Positions 54,564 through 62,963 of a DNA stretch of 64,000 nt are shown in pieces. Each line of letters starts with the position of its first letter. Positions within the stretch are counted from its first letter, which is position 1. The position numbers and the translations under genes were made by a program. The notes under the pieces were generated by a model. The model saw nothing but the letters and a program-made list of their open reading frames with translations. It made no database searches and was not told the DNA's origin. Source of the DNA: VRUE01 sp963753245 (GTDB lineage: Bacteria > Actinomycetota > Thermoleophilia > Solirubrobacterales > 70-9); assembly GCA_963753245.1 (NCBI GenBank), contig CAVWBK010000002.1, positions 806,001 to 870,000 of the forward strand. Reading direction: 5' to 3'.

Positions 54564-54962
54564 CTAAACGCCTTCGTCGTCGTCATAGCCGGTGACCTCG
54601 GCCATCTGACCACCGTAGAGCTCGGAGACCGCGACCGGCGGCGACTGGACCGAGATACAGGCCAACTCGCTCTCGCCATCGTTGGCGATCGAGTGGTCGG
54701 TCGCCGGGGGCACGAGGATCAGGTCGCCTTCCTCGACGTGCTGGGTGTCGCCGGCAACCGACATCGCACCGGCCCCGCGAACGACGACGTAGACCTGCTC
54801 GGCCTCCTCATGGGAGCGCAGGGTCTGCTCGGCTCCGGCGGGGACCTCGAGCCAGGTGACCGACATGTTGCGCGCGCCGAGTTCGCCCGCATCCATCAAG
54901 ACGTGCGAGCGAAGCCGATGCCACTCCTCGACCGGTGCATCTGTGAGGCGCCTGACGAGCAT
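54564..54962 (-). CDS. Small cupin-domain protein
   Basis: 132-residue single cupin fold: EEAEQVYVVVRGAGAMSVAGDTQHVEEGDLILVPPATDHSIAN contains the second conserved glycine-rich and histidine motifs, but the first motif has HEEAEQ rather than HxHxxxE, so metal binding may be altered. Function unknown. A TACAAA hexamer lies six bases before the ATG. Confidence 0.8.
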   Translation of the reverse strand: MLVRRLTDAPVEEWHRLRSHVLMDAGELGARNMSVTWLEVPAGAEQTLRSHEEAEQVYVVVRGAGAMSVAGDTQHVEEGDLILVPPATDHSIANDGESELACISVQSPPVAVSELYGGQMAEVTGYDDDEGV

Positions 54963-54968
54963 CCGCGC

Positions 54969-54974
54969 GCTTTG
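54969..54974 (-). promoter_or_regulatory. -10-like element of cupin gene (TACAAA), imperfect
   Basis: TACAAA, six bases, ATG. The last base is A rather than the usual T, so it is a weaker member of the leaderless set. Confidence 0.35.
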
Positions 54975-55005
54975 TACCAGAAATCCGCCCCTCGGCCGGT
55001 AAAAA

Positions 55006-57498
55006 TTAGCGAACCACCAAATTCACCAACTTGCCAGGCACGACGATCTCCTTGAGAATCTCCCGGTTTTCGACGTGCCTGGCGACCTTCTCGCTCTGGT
55101 GCGCGAGACGCAGCAGCTCCTCGCGTGGCGCCCCGGCATCGACCTCGATCCGGTCGCGCAGCTTGCCGTTGACCTGGATGACGAGGGTCACGGTGTCGCT
55201 GCTGAGCAGGGCCGGGTCGGCCACGGGCCAGGGCTCCTCCCAGACCAGCCCGCCGTTTAGGCGCTGCCAGACCTCGGCGCCCAGATGCGGGGCGAAGGGG
55301 AAGATCAGCGAGGCCGCGGTGCAGACCGCGAAGCGCAGCGTGGCGAGCCCGCCCGAGTCGCCGGTGAGCTCGTCCTTGACCCGGTAGGCCTCGTTGAGAA
55401 GCTCCATCACGGCGGCGATCGCGGTGTTGAACTGAAAGCCGCGCTCGAAGTCCCGGGTCACCTTCTCGATCGCCCAGTGGGCCTTCGCCAATAGCTCGTG
55501 CTCACCGGTCCCCGCGTCCTCGCGCTTCTCCTCACCCGGCGCGATCTCCTCGAGCTCCGCGCAAAGGCGCCAGAGTCGCGAGAGAAAGCGGTTGACGCCC
55601 TCGACGCCCTCATCTGACCAATCACCGCCACGCTCCGGTGGCCCCATGAAGCAGACGTAGGTGCGGGCTGTGTCGGCGCCATAGCGCTCGACGTACTCGG
55701 CCGGGGAGACCGTGTTTCCCCTCGACTTCGACATCTTCGCCCCGTCGCGGGTGATCATCCCCTGGGCGAAGAGATTGGCGAATGGCTCCTGCACATCGAG
55801 TCGGCCGAGATCGGCGAGCGCCTTGGTCAAAAAGCGCGCATACATCAGGTGCAAAATCGCGTGCTCGACGCCGCCGATGTACTGATCGACCGGCAACCAG
55901 TGCGCCGCCGCGATCGGGCTCCAGGGCGCCTCCTCGTTTGCGGGGTCCAGGTAGCGGACGAAATACCAGGATGAATCGACGAAGGTGTCCATCGTGTCGG
56001 TCTCGCGGCGCGCGGGCGCGCCGCAACGCGGGCAATCGGTCTGCACCCACTCCTCGGCGGCGGCCAGCGGGCTGCGCCCCTGGGGGGCGTAGTCGGCGAT
56101 CTCGGGCAGCTCCACCGGGAGCTGCCCGTCGGGCACCGGGACCATCCCGCAGGCTCCGCAGTAGATGATCGGGATCGGCGCCCCCCAGTAGCGCTGGCGC
56201 GAGACCAGCCAGTCGCGCAGTCGGTAGTTGACCGCGGTCTCGCCGCGACCCTCGGCGCTGAGCCACTCGATGATCTCGGCGTAAGCCTCACGATTGTCCT
56301 TGCCGTCAAATCTGGGTCCCGAACTGACCATCGCGCCATCGCCGGAGTAGGGAAGGCCCTCCTCATCGCGCGCGGCCTCTGGTTCCTCGCCCTCGATCAC
56401 GCGGCGGATCGGCAACCCGAAGGCCCTGGCGAACTCGTAGTCGCGCCCGTCATGGCCGGGCACCGCCATGATTGCCCCGGTCCCGTACTCCATCAACACG
56501 TAATCGGCGACGAACATCGGTATCCGCTCGCCGTTGACCGGATTGACGACGCTGCGCCCGAGCGCTACGCCGGTCTTCTCGCGATTCTCATCGCCGCGAT
56601 CCTCGCCCGACTCACGCGCCACGCGGTTGACGTACTCGCCCACCGCCTGCTCGGCCGCGGTGCCGGCGACGAGCCGCTCGAGCTCGGGGTGCTCGGGGGC
56701 CAGCACAAAGAACGTGGCGCCAAAGAGCGTGTCGGGGCGAGTCGTGAAGACCGGGAAATCGAGCTCCAGCTCCTCGCAGCGAAAGATGACCTCGGCCCCC
56801 ACCGAGCGGCCGATCCAGTTGCGCTGCATCGTGATCACGTGCTCGGGCCAGGACTCGAGCAGGTCAAAATCGGCGAGCAGACGCTCCGCGTAGTCGGTGA
56901 TCTTGAAGAACCACTGCTCAAGCTTGCGCTGCTCCACCGGCGTTCCGCAGCGCTCGCAGCGACCATCGATGACCTGCTCGTTGGCGAGCACAGTGGCGTC
57001 CTTTGGGCACCACTGGACAGGCGCCTCAGTGCGGTAGGCGAGGCCGGCTTCGAAGAGCCGCAGGAAGATCCACTGGGTCCAGCGGTAGTACTCGGGCGTG
57101 TGGGTGCCGATCTCGCGGGACCAGTCGATCGAGATTCCCCACTCGCGAAATTGGCGCCGAAAGGAATCGATCGAGCGCTCGGTCGCCACGCGCGGGGCCT
57201 CGCCGGTCTTGATCGCATTGTTCTCGGCCGGCAGGCCGAAGGCGTCATAGCCCATCGGGTGAAGCACCTGGTAGCCGTGACGTCGGCGAAAGTGGGCGAT
57301 CGCATCGCCAACCGCGTAGCACTTGAGGTGGCCGACGTGGGGCTCCCCGGAAGGGTAGGGCAACATCTCAAGCACGTAGGACTTCGGCTTGGTCGCATCG
57401 AAGCCCGGCTCTCCAGGGTTGGCGACCGCCCAGGTCCCCTCCTCAGCCCAGAGCGCCTGCCACCTGGCCTCAATTACCTTTGGCTCGTATCCCGCCAC
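55006..57498 (-). CDS. leuS: Leucyl-tRNA synthetase
   Basis: Charges tRNA-Leu. Class I synthetase with HIGH-type PYPSGEPHVGHLKCY near residue 50, an editing domain (TTRPDTLFGATFFVLAPEHPE), the WYFVRYLDP segment, KMSKS in GAKMSKSRGNT and a C-terminal anticodon-binding domain. 830 residues, normal. Starts with GTG 57498 six bases after TAGGAT. Confidence 0.97.
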   Translation of the reverse strand: MAGYEPKVIEARWQALWAEEGTWAVANPGEPGFDATKPKSYVLEMLPYPSGEPHVGHLKCYAVGDAIAHFRRRHGYQVLHPMGYDAFGLPAENNAIKTGEAPRVATERSIDSFRRQFREWGISIDWSREIGTHTPEYYRWTQWIFLRLFEAGLAYRTEAPVQWCPKDATVLANEQVIDGRCERCGTPVEQRKLEQWFFKITDYAERLLADFDLLESWPEHVITMQRNWIGRSVGAEVIFRCEELELDFPVFTTRPDTLFGATFFVLAPEHPELERLVAGTAAEQAVGEYVNRVARESGEDRGDENREKTGVALGRSVVNPVNGERIPMFVADYVLMEYGTGAIMAVPGHDGRDYEFARAFGLPIRRVIEGEEPEAARDEEGLPYSGDGAMVSSGPRFDGKDNREAYAEIIEWLSAEGRGETAVNYRLRDWLVSRQRYWGAPIPIIYCGACGMVPVPDGQLPVELPEIADYAPQGRSPLAAAEEWVQTDCPRCGAPARRETDTMDTFVDSSWYFVRYLDPANEEAPWSPIAAAHWLPVDQYIGGVEHAILHLMYARFLTKALADLGRLDVQEPFANLFAQGMITRDGAKMSKSRGNTVSPAEYVERYGADTARTYVCFMGPPERGGDWSDEGVEGVNRFLSRLWRLCAELEEIAPGEEKREDAGTGEHELLAKAHWAIEKVTRDFERGFQFNTAIAAVMELLNEAYRVKDELTGDSGGLATLRFAVCTAASLIFPFAPHLGAEVWQRLNGGLVWEEPWPVADPALLSSDTVTLVIQVNGKLRDRIEVDAGAPREELLRLAHQSEKVARHVENREILKEIVVPGKLVNLVVR

Positions 57499-57504
57499 GG
57501 CCTG

Positions 57505-57510
57505 ATCCTA
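57505..57510 (-). promoter_or_regulatory. -10 element of leuS (TAGGAT), leaderless start
   Basis: TAGGAT, six bases, GTG. No Shine-Dalgarno sequence. Confidence 0.5.
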
Positions 57511-57565
57511 TGTAGAAGCATGCGGCGAGCATCGCGCTGATTCCCACGGGCTTGCCCGGCGCGAT

Positions 57566-57994
57566 CTAGGTACGCCCCAGCCGGACGCTACCGCCGCCGA
57601 GTGAGCCGCAGACCCGACCAGGTTCATTAATCGCGCAGACCTTGCTCTCGACCATCCCCGAGCGCAGGGCGCGAGCGCGGATCGCACTGGCCCCGAGATC
57701 ACTCTGGAGCGCGGCGCAGGCCTTGGGCCAAGCCATCCACAGGGTTCCCTCCCCGACCCCCACGGCGACCGCCTTAAAGCGCCGCTCAAAAGACCGTTGC
57801 GATCTGATGGAACCAGAGCGTCATCTCGCGGGGGCACCGCGGTTGCCGACGCCCAGCATGACCCGTTCGGGCAGGGGCCCAAGAATCCCCTAAGCTGCCG
57901 GCGGCGGGTCGATCAGCACCACCACCGAGTCGGCTCTTATACCCAGCTTCGCCGCCAGCGACCGGTCCGAGTGGCCTTTCCCCTCGCAGCTCAC
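57566..57994 (-). pseudogene. Broken DUF3052-family gene
   Basis: One frame from GTG 57994 to the TAG at 57566 carries family-like text at both ends: SLAAKLGIRADSVVVLIDPPPA near the start, LGPLPERVMLGVGNRG, then ERRFKAVAVGVGEGTLWMAWPK and GMVESKVCAINEPGRVCGSL. It is interrupted by a TAG at 57890-57892 and a TGA at 57821-57823. Around the second stop the expected strand (MTLWFHQIATVF) lies in another frame, which means two compensating indels. The GTGA start overlaps the stop of the upstream membrane-protein gene, so it was once its translationally coupled partner. DUF3052 proteins are small and of unknown role. Family assignment is from memory of its motifs. Confidence 0.65.
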
Positions 57995-58719
57995 CCGGAG
58001 AGCGTGTGGGTACGCATGCCGCTGGAGAGGGACTCGAGGATATGCGGCCAGACATAGACCTCGATCGTCGCCGCGATGAACAGCGCAGGGATCGCAATCA
58101 GGACCGTCACGCAGGTCGCCGCGAGCAGCTGATTCCACTCTCCACGACGACTGGCGATCAGCCAGGCGGCGAGCGGCAGGAAGAGCGCTGTCAGCTCGAT
58201 CAGCGCGTGGGGGAGCACGCTGAGGATCAAGGCAAAGCGCGAGATTCGCAACTGGTAGGCGATCGTCGAGCCCTGAAAGCCGAGATAGAGCGCCTGGGTC
58301 GAGAGCGAGAAGAGGGTCACCGCGGAGACGAAGACGATCGCCAGCTCACCGGCCTTGACATGAATCCAGCGCGAGATCCCATTGCGCTGGGCAGCGGCGA
58401 TCGGCATCGAGGCACCGGCGATGAAACCGGCAACACAGGCGGTCGCGTGCAGGGCTAGAACCAAGGCGTTGCGCCAGAGGATGGGCAGCAAATCACTGGC
58501 GCTCGTCGGTTCGGTCACGCCCGGCAGGTGAATCGGGGTGATGTCCGGGGTGACCAGCCCGGCGACAAACCAGACCGCCGCTAGCAGGGTCAGCGCGATC
58601 GCCAGGCTGAGCGCCAGCCAGCCGCCAAGTACCGACCAGCGACTCTCACTCCACAGCTCGAAGGTCTCGCGCGTGTCCTGCATCCCATGCGAGAACACGT
58701 GCTCGTTGGCGGAGCTCAT
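57991..58719 (-). CDS. SpoIIM (stage II sporulation protein M)-like membrane protein
   Basis: 242 residues with about five hydrophobic helices. The LWRNALVLALHATACVAGFIAGASMPI and SVLPHALIELTALFLPLAAWLIA segments match the N..(V/A)..GxxxG and PHALxEL patterns of the SpoIIM/DUF95 family. Non-sporulating Actinobacteria also carry this family, so sporulation should not be assumed. GGAG sits very close to ATG 58719. The gene ends with a GTGA overlap into the broken DUF3052 gene. Confidence 0.78.
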   Translation of the reverse strand: MSSANEHVFSHGMQDTRETFELWSESRWSVLGGWLALSLAIALTLLAAVWFVAGLVTPDITPIHLPGVTEPTSASDLLPILWRNALVLALHATACVAGFIAGASMPIAAAQRNGISRWIHVKAGELAIVFVSAVTLFSLSTQALYLGFQGSTIAYQLRISRFALILSVLPHALIELTALFLPLAAWLIASRRGEWNQLLAATCVTVLIAIPALFIAATIEVYVWPHILESLSSGMRTHTLSG

Positions 58720-58783
58720 CTCTCCATCATCGGCAGCCGCGTGGGCTTATTTGAGCAATGCGAGTGTCTGCTCGTCCATCGAC

Positions 58784-59803
58784 CTAGCCACGTGGCTCCA
58801 CGTGCACGATCAGCTTGCCGACATTGGCGCCGTCAAAGAGCATGTTGATCGCCCTTGGCAGCTCCTCGAAGCCCTCGATGACGGTCTCCAGAGGCTCGAG
58901 TTCTCCCGCCGAGATCAGGGCCGCGAGCTTCCCGCCGATCTCGACGAGCCGATCGAAATGGTCAAGAACGATGAAGCCGCGCAGGGTCGCCCGCTGGATC
59001 AGCAGGTTGCCGAACGCGCGCGGGCCGGGCGGCGGTTCAGCATCGTTGTAGCCGGAGATCAAACCGCATAGGGCGACCCGCGAGCGGAGGTTGAGGCGGG
59101 CGAATATGGCGTCCATTATCTCGCCCCCGACGTTCTCGAAATCAACGTCGATACCGTCCGGAGTCGCCGCAGTGAGCTGCTCGCGCCAGTCCTCGGCTCG
59201 GTGATCCACGGCAGCGTCAAAGCCGAGCCGCTCGCCGAGCAGCGCGCACTTCTCCGGCCCCCCGGCGATGCCGACGACGCGGCCGCCGTCAAGCTTCGCC
59301 AGCTGACCGGCCACCGAGCCAACGGCGCCGGCAGCAGCGGAGACGACCACGGTCTCCCCGTCCACCGGTCGGCCGATCTCGCGCATTCCGATCCAGGCCG
59401 TGAGCCCGGTCATCCCCAGCGCCCCGAGGAAGAGGCTGGGCGAGACACCCTCGACCTCGGGCAGCGCCTGTAGCGGCATCGCGTCAGAGGCGAGGAAGTA
59501 CTCTTGCCAACCGATCAGGCCCTGGACCAGCCGACCCTCCTCATACTGGGGATTCCTGGACTCGACCACGCGTCCGAGTCCAAGCCCGCGCATGGTCTCG
59601 CCGATCGCGACCGGCGGCAGATAGCCCGGCATATCGGTGATCCAGGCCCGGTTGGTGGGGTCCAGGGATATCCACTCGGTGCGGACCAGCGCCTGCCCAT
59701 CGCCGAGCGGCGGCAGCTCCTGTTCATCGAGTTCAAAGGTGTCGGGTCCGATTCGCCCGCTGGGACGCTCGCGCAAAAGAAAACGGCGATTGACGCTCGA
59801 CAC
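58784..59803 (-). CDS. NADP-dependent medium-chain oxidoreductase (prostaglandin/curcumin-reductase-like)
   Basis: Zinc-independent MDR enzyme reducing enones. VVSAAAGAVGSVAGQLAKLDGGRVVGIAGG is the NADP-binding Rossmann loop, FLGALGMTGLTAWIGM and VDVDFENVGGEIMDAI are group-specific, and no zinc-binding cysteines are seen. 339 residues. GTG start six bases after TAGGGT. Stands alone next to tRNA-Ala. Confidence 0.9.
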   Translation of the reverse strand: MSSVNRRFLLRERPSGRIGPDTFELDEQELPPLGDGQALVRTEWISLDPTNRAWITDMPGYLPPVAIGETMRGLGLGRVVESRNPQYEEGRLVQGLIGWQEYFLASDAMPLQALPEVEGVSPSLFLGALGMTGLTAWIGMREIGRPVDGETVVVSAAAGAVGSVAGQLAKLDGGRVVGIAGGPEKCALLGERLGFDAAVDHRAEDWREQLTAATPDGIDVDFENVGGEIMDAIFARLNLRSRVALCGLISGYNDAEPPPGPRAFGNLLIQRATLRGFIVLDHFDRLVEIGGKLAALISAGELEPLETVIEGFEELPRAINMLFDGANVGKLIVHVEPRG

Positions 59804-59809
59804 GCAACG

Positions 59810-59815
59810 ACCCTA
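59810..59815 (-). promoter_or_regulatory. -10 element of oxidoreductase (TAGGGT), leaderless start
   Basis: TAGGGT, six bases, GTG 59803. No Shine-Dalgarno sequence. It lies about 20 bases beyond the 3' end of the tRNA-Ala gene. Confidence 0.5.
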
Positions 59816-59834
59816 TCGCGGCCGGCGAGAGCGA

Positions 59835-59907
59835 TGGAGCTGAGGGGGCTCGAACCCCTGACCTTCGCGCTGCCAGCGCGACGCTCTTCCAGCTGAGCTA
59901 CAGCCCC
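59835..59907 (-). tRNA. tRNA-Ala (anticodon GGC)
   Basis: 73 bases fold as a cloverleaf: acceptor GGGGCTG with CAGCTCC, D-arm GCTC...GAGC, anticodon stem TCGCG/CGCGA around loop CTGGCAG (anticodon GGC, reads GCC), T-arm AGGGG-TTCGAGC-CCCCT. Discriminator A; CCA is not encoded. The G-T pair in the acceptor is G3-T70, the alanine identity element. Confidence 0.95.
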
Positions 59908-59943
59908 GGGAATGCCGGATTCTAGCTCGAGCGCGGAGAACCT

Positions 59944-60669
59944 CTAGATGGCCTGCTGGCCTGGGCCCTGATCCTCGTCGAGGTCGAGGATCAGGTTGTC
60001 CGCCTCGTTGCGCCGAACCCGGAACTCAAGCGGCGAGTGCTCTTCGAGCTCGCGCAAGAGGGCGACCGGTTCATCGAGCTGCATGGAGAGGGTCGCGCGC
60101 CCCTCTGAGAAGCGCTCAATCGAGATCTCCGAGGCACCGAGCTTGCCGATCGCGTCCTCGAGCCCGACCAGCTGCGAGTAGTCGCCGAGCGGTCCGACCT
60201 CGACCCTGACCGTGCCCTCAAAGAGCTCCCTGGCCGCGCTCGAAGTGTGCCCGTTGGCGAGGGCGCCATCGACCGCCGCCGCGGTGGCCGCAGAGTCCGC
60301 TGCGCCGCCCGCCTCGACCTCGGAGAGCTGCTGCGCGCGGCGACCGACCTCGACCGCCTCGCGCAGCGCTTTCATCCGGATCCGAGTCGCCTGCCCGCGC
60401 GCCTGGGCTTCGATCTCCTGCAGGCGTGCGGTGACCGCCTCAAGTGCAGCGATGCTGCTGTCGTGGCGCTCATTTACCTCGCGCAGTTGCTCGTTGAGGC
60501 CCCGAATTTCGCGCTCCCGCTCGATCACCATTCCCGAGAGCGAGCTCATCTCCGCCTCGACCTCGGCTCGAGCCGCAAGCTCGTGTTTCGCCCGGCCGTC
60601 GAGTGCCAAAAGCGCCGCGTCCACTTCTGGACGGCGGTAGCCGAGGAAGGCCCTCTGGAAGCTACCCAT
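59944..60669 (-). CDS. DivIVA-like coiled-coil protein with a C-terminal alpha/beta domain
   Basis: 241 residues. The N-terminus FQRAFLGYRRPEVDAALLAL resembles the membrane-curvature-binding start of DivIVA/Wag31 proteins (F..GY....VD..L). A coiled coil (about residues 30-125, many E/R/A heptads) follows, then a low-complexity Ala/Gly linker and a C-terminal domain of about 95 residues with two strand-helix-strand units (VRVEVGPLGDYSQLVGLEDAIGKLG, ISIERFSEGRATLSM). I do not recognise the C-terminal domain. ATG 60669 overlaps the rsfS stop, so it is the last gene of the proA-nadD-rsfS run. Confidence 0.72.
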   Translation of the reverse strand: MGSFQRAFLGYRRPEVDAALLALDGRAKHELAARAEVEAEMSSLSGMVIEREREIRGLNEQLREVNERHDSSIAALEAVTARLQEIEAQARGQATRIRMKALREAVEVGRRAQQLSEVEAGGAADSAATAAAVDGALANGHTSSAARELFEGTVRVEVGPLGDYSQLVGLEDAIGKLGASEISIERFSEGRATLSMQLDEPVALLRELEEHSPLEFRVRRNEADNLILDLDEDQGPGQQAI

Positions 60670-61063
60670 GCGCGGCACCGTAGAGGTGCCCTCGGACGAC
60701 ATTCCCGTCAGCTCCGGGCGTCAGCCGCGGAGCCTCGCGCCAGAGGTCCTCGAGCTGGTAGCGATCGCGCGCCTCGGCGGTGAAGACATGGAGCACCGCG
60801 TCGAGGTAGTCGAGCACGATCCAGCCGGCCGAGCCCTTGCCGTCGGTACCGCCGGGAAGCAAGCCCTGATCGCGCTTAAGCCCCAGTCGAGCCTCGTCGA
60901 CGATCGCCTTCGCCTGGCGCTCGTTGCGGGCCGTGCAGATCACCAGAAAGTCGGTGTAGGAGACCAACGCTCGCATGTCGAGGATGATGATCTCGGTCGC
61001 GGCTTTGGAATCAGCGAGCACCGCGAGGCGCTTGGCCAGCGCGATTGAGTCGAACTCGCTCAC
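60662..61063 (-). CDS. rsfS: Ribosomal silencing factor RsfS
   Basis: Binds L14 and blocks subunit joining in starvation. 133 residues with IIILDMRALVSYTDFLVICTA, ERQAKAIVDEA and GWIVLDYLDAVLHVFTAEARDRYQLEDLW. The order nadD-rsfS with four-base overlap is widespread. Confidence 0.95.
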   Translation of the reverse strand: MSEFDSIALAKRLAVLADSKAATEIIILDMRALVSYTDFLVICTARNERQAKAIVDEARLGLKRDQGLLPGGTDGKGSAGWIVLDYLDAVLHVFTAEARDRYQLEDLWREAPRLTPGADGNVVRGHLYGAAHG

Positions 61064-61671
61064 GAGTAGACCCCCTTCTCTTCGATGAAGCGGGCGACCG
61101 ACTCGGGGACCAAGTAGCGCAGCGGGCGCCCGGCGGCGGCACGATCGCGGACCGCCGAGGAGGAGACGCCGAACTGCGGCATCTCGAGCATCGTCGCTCG
61201 GCCCGCCGCCCCCAGGCTTCGCATCACCGCGGCGACCTCAGCGTCAGCGACCCCCGAACGACGGGCGACGGCGATGCGAGCAAGCTCGACTACCCGCTCG
61301 GGATCGCGCCAGCTCTCCAGGCCGACGGCCGCGTCCGCCCCCATCACGAACACCAGCTCGGTATCGCCTTTCTCGCGTGCAAGCAACTCCAAGGTCTCAT
61401 ATGTGTAGGACGGCCCCTGCCGCTCGACCTCCAGGGTCGAGACCGAAAATCGTGCGTCATCGGCCGCGGCCAAGCGAGTCATCGCCAAGCGCTGCTCACG
61501 ACCGGGATCCTCGGCGATCCGCTTGTGGGGGGCCTCTCCGGTGGGGACCAGAACCACCTCATCGAGTCCGAGCTGCCAGAGCGCCTCCTGGGCGAGCGCA
61601 AGGTGGCCGAGATGGGGCGGATTAAAGGCGGAGCCGAGGACGCCGATTCCGGCGGCGGCCGGGCTACTCAC
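61060..61671 (-). CDS. nadD: Nicotinate-nucleotide adenylyltransferase
   Basis: NAD synthesis: nicotinate mononucleotide plus ATP. The nucleotidyltransferase motif GSAFNPPHLGHLALA, PTGEAPHKR, FVMGADAA and the ISxTxxR-like VSSSAVRDR are present. 203 residues from GTG 61671, which overlaps the proA stop by eight bases (GTGAGTAG) and so fits operon coupling. Confidence 0.95.
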   Translation of the reverse strand: MSSPAAAGIGVLGSAFNPPHLGHLALAQEALWQLGLDEVVLVPTGEAPHKRIAEDPGREQRLAMTRLAAADDARFSVSTLEVERQGPSYTYETLELLAREKGDTELVFVMGADAAVGLESWRDPERVVELARIAVARRSGVADAEVAAVMRSLGAAGRATMLEMPQFGVSSSAVRDRAAAGRPLRYLVPESVARFIEEKGVYS

Positions 61672-62929
61672 GCACCTGGCCCTCACCGCGAACGACGTAC
61701 TTGTAGGTCGTCAACTCACGCAGCCCGATCGGTCCGCGGGCGTGCAGCTTCTGGGTCGAGTTGCCGATCTCCGCGCCCATGCCGAACTCAAAACCATCGG
61801 TGAAGCGCGTCGAAGCATTGGTGTAGACGACGGCCGCATCGACGTCTGCACTGAAGCGCTCGGCGGCCTGCTCAGATCGGGTGATGATCGCCTCGGAATG
61901 TCTCGTGCCGTTGCGGTTGACGTGCTCGATTGCCTCCTGTAGGGAGTCAACGACGCCGACCGCGAGCTTCAGATCCAGGTACTCGGTCGCCCAGTCGATC
62001 TCGCTAGCAAGACCGACCTCGACCCCCCCGGCAGCGGCCCGAGCGCGCTCGTCGCCGACCAGCTCGACCCCAGCCTCGCGAAGGTCGGCGAGCACGGACG
62101 GCAGGAATGCCTCGGCGACCGCGGCATCAACAAGCAGCGTCTCGGCTGAGTTGCAAACCCCGGGTCGCTGGACCTTGGCGTTGATCGCGATCCGCCGCGC
62201 GACCTCAAGGTCGGCGTCGGCGTGGACGTAGACGTGGCAGTTGCCAGCGGCGGCGAAGATCACAGGCACCGTGGCGAGGTCCTTGAGCGCGGCCTTCAGT
62301 CCTTCGCCCCCACGCGGGATCAGCAGGTCAATCAGCCGGTCCTGGCTCGCCAGCTCGGCGAGGCCCTCGCGACCGCCACCAGCGAGCAGCGCGACCGCGT
62401 CTTCGGGCAGGCCCGCCTCGGCGAGCGCCGTGCGGATGACGGCGGCCAGCGCCCCGTTGGAGCGCTCCGCGTAGCTGGAGCCGCGCAGCACGATCGCGTT
62501 GGCGCTCTTGATCGTCAGCGCAGCGCAGTCGATCGTCACGTTGGGCCGCGCCTCATACACAACCGCGATCACTCCCAGCGGGACCCGCAGCTTGCGCAGC
62601 GCCAAGCCGCTCTCAAGCGTGCGGTGCTCAAGCTCCTCGCCGATCGGATCGGCCAACTCGGCGACGGCTCGAACCCCGTCGGCCATCGCCGCGATTCGCC
62701 CCTCGCTAAGGGTCAGACGATCACGCAGCGCCTCGCTCAGCCCGGCGGCCCGCTCGTCGCCAAGATCGGCGTCGTTGGCCTCGAGCAGTTCGGGGGCACG
62801 CTCACCCAGCAGCGCCGCGGCGATCCTCAGAGCCTCGTCCCTGGCGGCGCTCGGGGCGCTGGCAAGGGGCGCCGCGGCGCGCTTGGCAGCGGCGCAGACC
62901 TCGGCGATGGTCGGAGTAGTTACAGCCAT
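61664..62929 (-). CDS. proA: Gamma-glutamyl phosphate reductase
   Basis: Second step of proline synthesis. 421 residues with PLGVIAVVYEARPNVTIDCAALTIKSANAIVLRGS, the catalytic cysteine in RPGVCNSAETLLVD and GMGAEIGNSTQKLHARGPIGL. ATG 62929 lies six bases after TACCCT. Confidence 0.97.
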   Translation of the reverse strand: MAVTTPTIAEVCAAAKRAAAPLASAPSAARDEALRIAAALLGERAPELLEANDADLGDERAAGLSEALRDRLTLSEGRIAAMADGVRAVAELADPIGEELEHRTLESGLALRKLRVPLGVIAVVYEARPNVTIDCAALTIKSANAIVLRGSSYAERSNGALAAVIRTALAEAGLPEDAVALLAGGGREGLAELASQDRLIDLLIPRGGEGLKAALKDLATVPVIFAAAGNCHVYVHADADLEVARRIAINAKVQRPGVCNSAETLLVDAAVAEAFLPSVLADLREAGVELVGDERARAAAGGVEVGLASEIDWATEYLDLKLAVGVVDSLQEAIEHVNRNGTRHSEAIITRSEQAAERFSADVDAAVVYTNASTRFTDGFEFGMGAEIGNSTQKLHARGPIGLRELTTYKYVVRGEGQVRE

Positions 62930-62935
62930 CGGCTA

Positions 62936-62941
62936 AGGGTA
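62936..62941 (-). promoter_or_regulatory. -10 element of proA-nadD-rsfS (TACCCT), leaderless start
   Basis: TACCCT, six bases, ATG, in the 34-base gap after proB. It could give proA a transcript independent of proB. Confidence 0.5.
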
Positions 62942-62963
62942 GCTGGGGCCGTACGGGCGCCGT

